The notes below the pieces were generated by a model. It was not told the origin of the DNA, ran no database searches, and saw only the letters and a program-made list of their open reading frames with translations. From Planctomycetaceae bacterium (GTDB taxonomy: Bacteria; Planctomycetota; Planctomycetia; Pirellulales; Thermoguttaceae), in NCBI GenBank assembly GCA_031261125.1, contig JAISJZ010000278.1:1-6359 (forward strand): 6,359 bases of DNA, written 5' to 3'. Numbering within the stretch: the first letter of the stretch is position 1; each line of letters begins with the position of its first letter. The translations under genes were made by a program, and so were the position numbers. Of the stretch, positions 5,278 to 6,359 are shown piece after piece.

Positions 5278-6359
5278 TTAAAATTCAGCCGTTGCCGGGA
5301 ACGTTTCTTTCCACGGCAGTCCCCAATCACCGATTTCCCGCATAAACGGGTCGGGGTCAAACTGTTCCATATTGAATACGCCCGCTCCGCTCCACGCTCC
5401 GGTCAAAATCATCTTCGCCCCCAACGCCGCCGGTACGCCAGTCGTATAACTGACTGCCTGCGCTCCCGTCTCGGCATAACATTGCTGATGGTCGCAGACA
5501 TTGTAAATGTAATAGTTCGCCGTTCCTTCGCGGCTAACGCCTGTTACCCAAACGCCGATGTTCGTTTTGCCCTTCGTCCGCGGTCCGAGCGATGCGGGGT
5601 CCGGCAACAGCGTTTTCAAGAATTGTAATGGAACGATTTCCACATCGGGCAAGCCCGGACGGCTAAAAAGCACGGGGTCAATCCGCGTCATTCCGACATT
5701 TTCCAGCACTTTCAAATGCGTCAGGTACGACTGCCCGAACGTCATCCAGAACCGCATCCGTTTCACTTCGGGAAAATACTTGACGAGAGATTCCATTTCC
5801 TCGTGGTACAGCAGATACATCTCTTTTTTGCCGACTTCATCAAAGTCGAACACTTTCTTGACTGACAACGGTTCGGTTTCATTCCATTTGCCGTTCTCGT
5901 AGTACCGTCCTTTGGCTGATACCTCCCGGATGTTAATTTCGGGATTGAAATTCGTGGCAAACGGATAGCCGTGGTCGCCGCCGTTGCAGTCCAAAATATC
6001 CACCGTGACTATCCGCTCAAAGCGGTGCTTTTTAGCGTAAGCAACATAAACGTTCGTTTGACCGGGGTCGAACCCGCTGCCGAGCAGTGCCGTGATGCCC
6101 GCCGCTTTGAACCGGTTGTGATATGCCCATTGCTGCGCATATTCAAATTTTGCGGTATCGGGATGTTCGTAGTTTGCCGTATCGAGGTAATGGGTACCGG
6201 TTTGCAGGCACGCTTCCATTATCGTCAGGTCCTGATACGGCAGAGCAATGTTCATCACCAGGTCCGGTTTTACGTCTTTGATGAGGGCAACGAGTTCCGG
6301 CACGTTATCTGCGTCGATACGGGCAGTATTTATTTTAACCGCCGGTTTTAACCGGTGCG
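5278..6359 (-). CDS. carboxynorspermidine synthase / saccharopine dehydrogenase-family protein, N-terminus beyond window
   Basis: Probable NAD(P)H-dependent enzyme of the saccharopine dehydrogenase-like family, closest in memory to carboxynorspermidine (carboxyspermidine) synthase. That enzyme reductively joins aspartate semialdehyde to a diamine in the alternative spermidine/norspermidine route, before decarboxylation by NspC. About 359 residues are visible. The frame is open to the right edge, reading KINTARIDADNVPELVALI across the GTG codon at 6301-6303, so that GTG is an internal Val and not the start. Roughly 40 residues with the Rossmann GxGGVG loop should lie outside. Seen in order: PDLVMNIALPYQDLTIMEACL, YLDTANYE, GSGFDPGQTNVYVAYA, CNGGDHGYPFATNFNPE, YYENGKW, LLPDPASLGPRTKG, YNVCDHQ, a QAVSYTTGVPAA segment and the terminal GVFNMEQFDPDPF. 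These match the family along its whole length. True saccharopine dehydrogenase (lysine metabolism) is the alternative, but the GVFNMEQ-DPDPF ending favours the polyamine enzyme. No decarboxylase gene is visible. Confidence 0.9.
   Translation of the reverse strand, partial: HRLKPAVKINTARIDADNVPELVALIKDVKPDLVMNIALPYQDLTIMEACLQTGTHYLDTANYEHPDTAKFEYAQQWAYHNRFKAAGITALLGSGFDPGQTNVYVAYAKKHRFERIVTVDILDCNGGDHGYPFATNFNPEINIREVSAKGRYYENGKWNETEPLSVKKVFDFDEVGKKEMYLLYHEEMESLVKYFPEVKRMRFWMTFGQSYLTHLKVLENVGMTRIDPVLFSRPGLPDVEIVPLQFLKTLLPDPASLGPRTKGKTNIGVWVTGVSREGTANYYIYNVCDHQQCYAETGAQAVSYTTGVPAALGAKMILTGAWSGAGVFNMEQFDPDPFMREIGDWGLPWKETFPATAEF

Noticed and set aside
5269..5283. Shared sequence around ACCGCCGGTT at 5270 and 6338 as a repeat pair or attachment site
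   Set aside because: The match is about a dozen bases long, one copy lies inside coding sequence, and no mobile-element gene is present.

Overview
The window looks like ordinary chromosomal DNA from a bacterium, most likely a planctomycete (Planctomycetota) of moderate GC content, judged by eye and not counted. The main clue is the large membrane protein in the middle. Its segments around the third membrane helix, its 'PGSATVRQGE' stretch, its 'YPAYTGL' motif and its C-terminal 'LGWTKEDLQKFYDRW' block resemble a DUF4175-like family that I associate with planctomycetes. None of the genes has a clear Shine-Dalgarno sequence before its start, which is compatible with that group. The assignment rests on recalled family resemblance, not on a search.

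Layout from left to right. Positions 1-179 are AT-rich non-coding sequence downstream of the first gene. A complete 6-phosphogluconate dehydrogenase (gnd, 180-1700, minus strand) is preceded on the same strand, 55 bp away, by a small PaaI-type hotdog thioesterase (1756-2163, minus; start moved in from a TTG at 2175). A short divergent intergenic region (2164-2241) separates this pair from a 1007-residue membrane-anchored protein (2242-5265, plus). That protein has three predicted membrane helices, a beta-rich extracytoplasmic part, about 230 residues of Gln/Asn/Glu/Lys/Gly low complexity, a 13-residue (39-bp) tandem repeat and a conserved-looking helical C-terminus. It ends 12 bp from the convergent stop of a carboxynorspermidine synthase / saccharopine dehydrogenase-family gene (5278-6359, minus), which runs off the right edge without its N-terminus.

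The genes do not form an obvious pathway. Gnd belongs to the oxidative pentose phosphate pathway (NADPH and ribulose 5-phosphate), the hotdog protein probably cleaves an unknown acyl-CoA, the large protein belongs to the cell envelope, and the last gene probably makes carboxyspermidine or carboxynorspermidine in the alternative polyamine route. Only the thioesterase-gnd pair is arranged so that it could be one transcript.

I see no mobile element, CRISPR array, tRNA, rRNA, riboswitch or convincing intrinsic terminator. I found no clearly new multi-gene system. The most unusual object is the large envelope protein, with its long hydrophilic spacer and recently homogenised tandem repeat.
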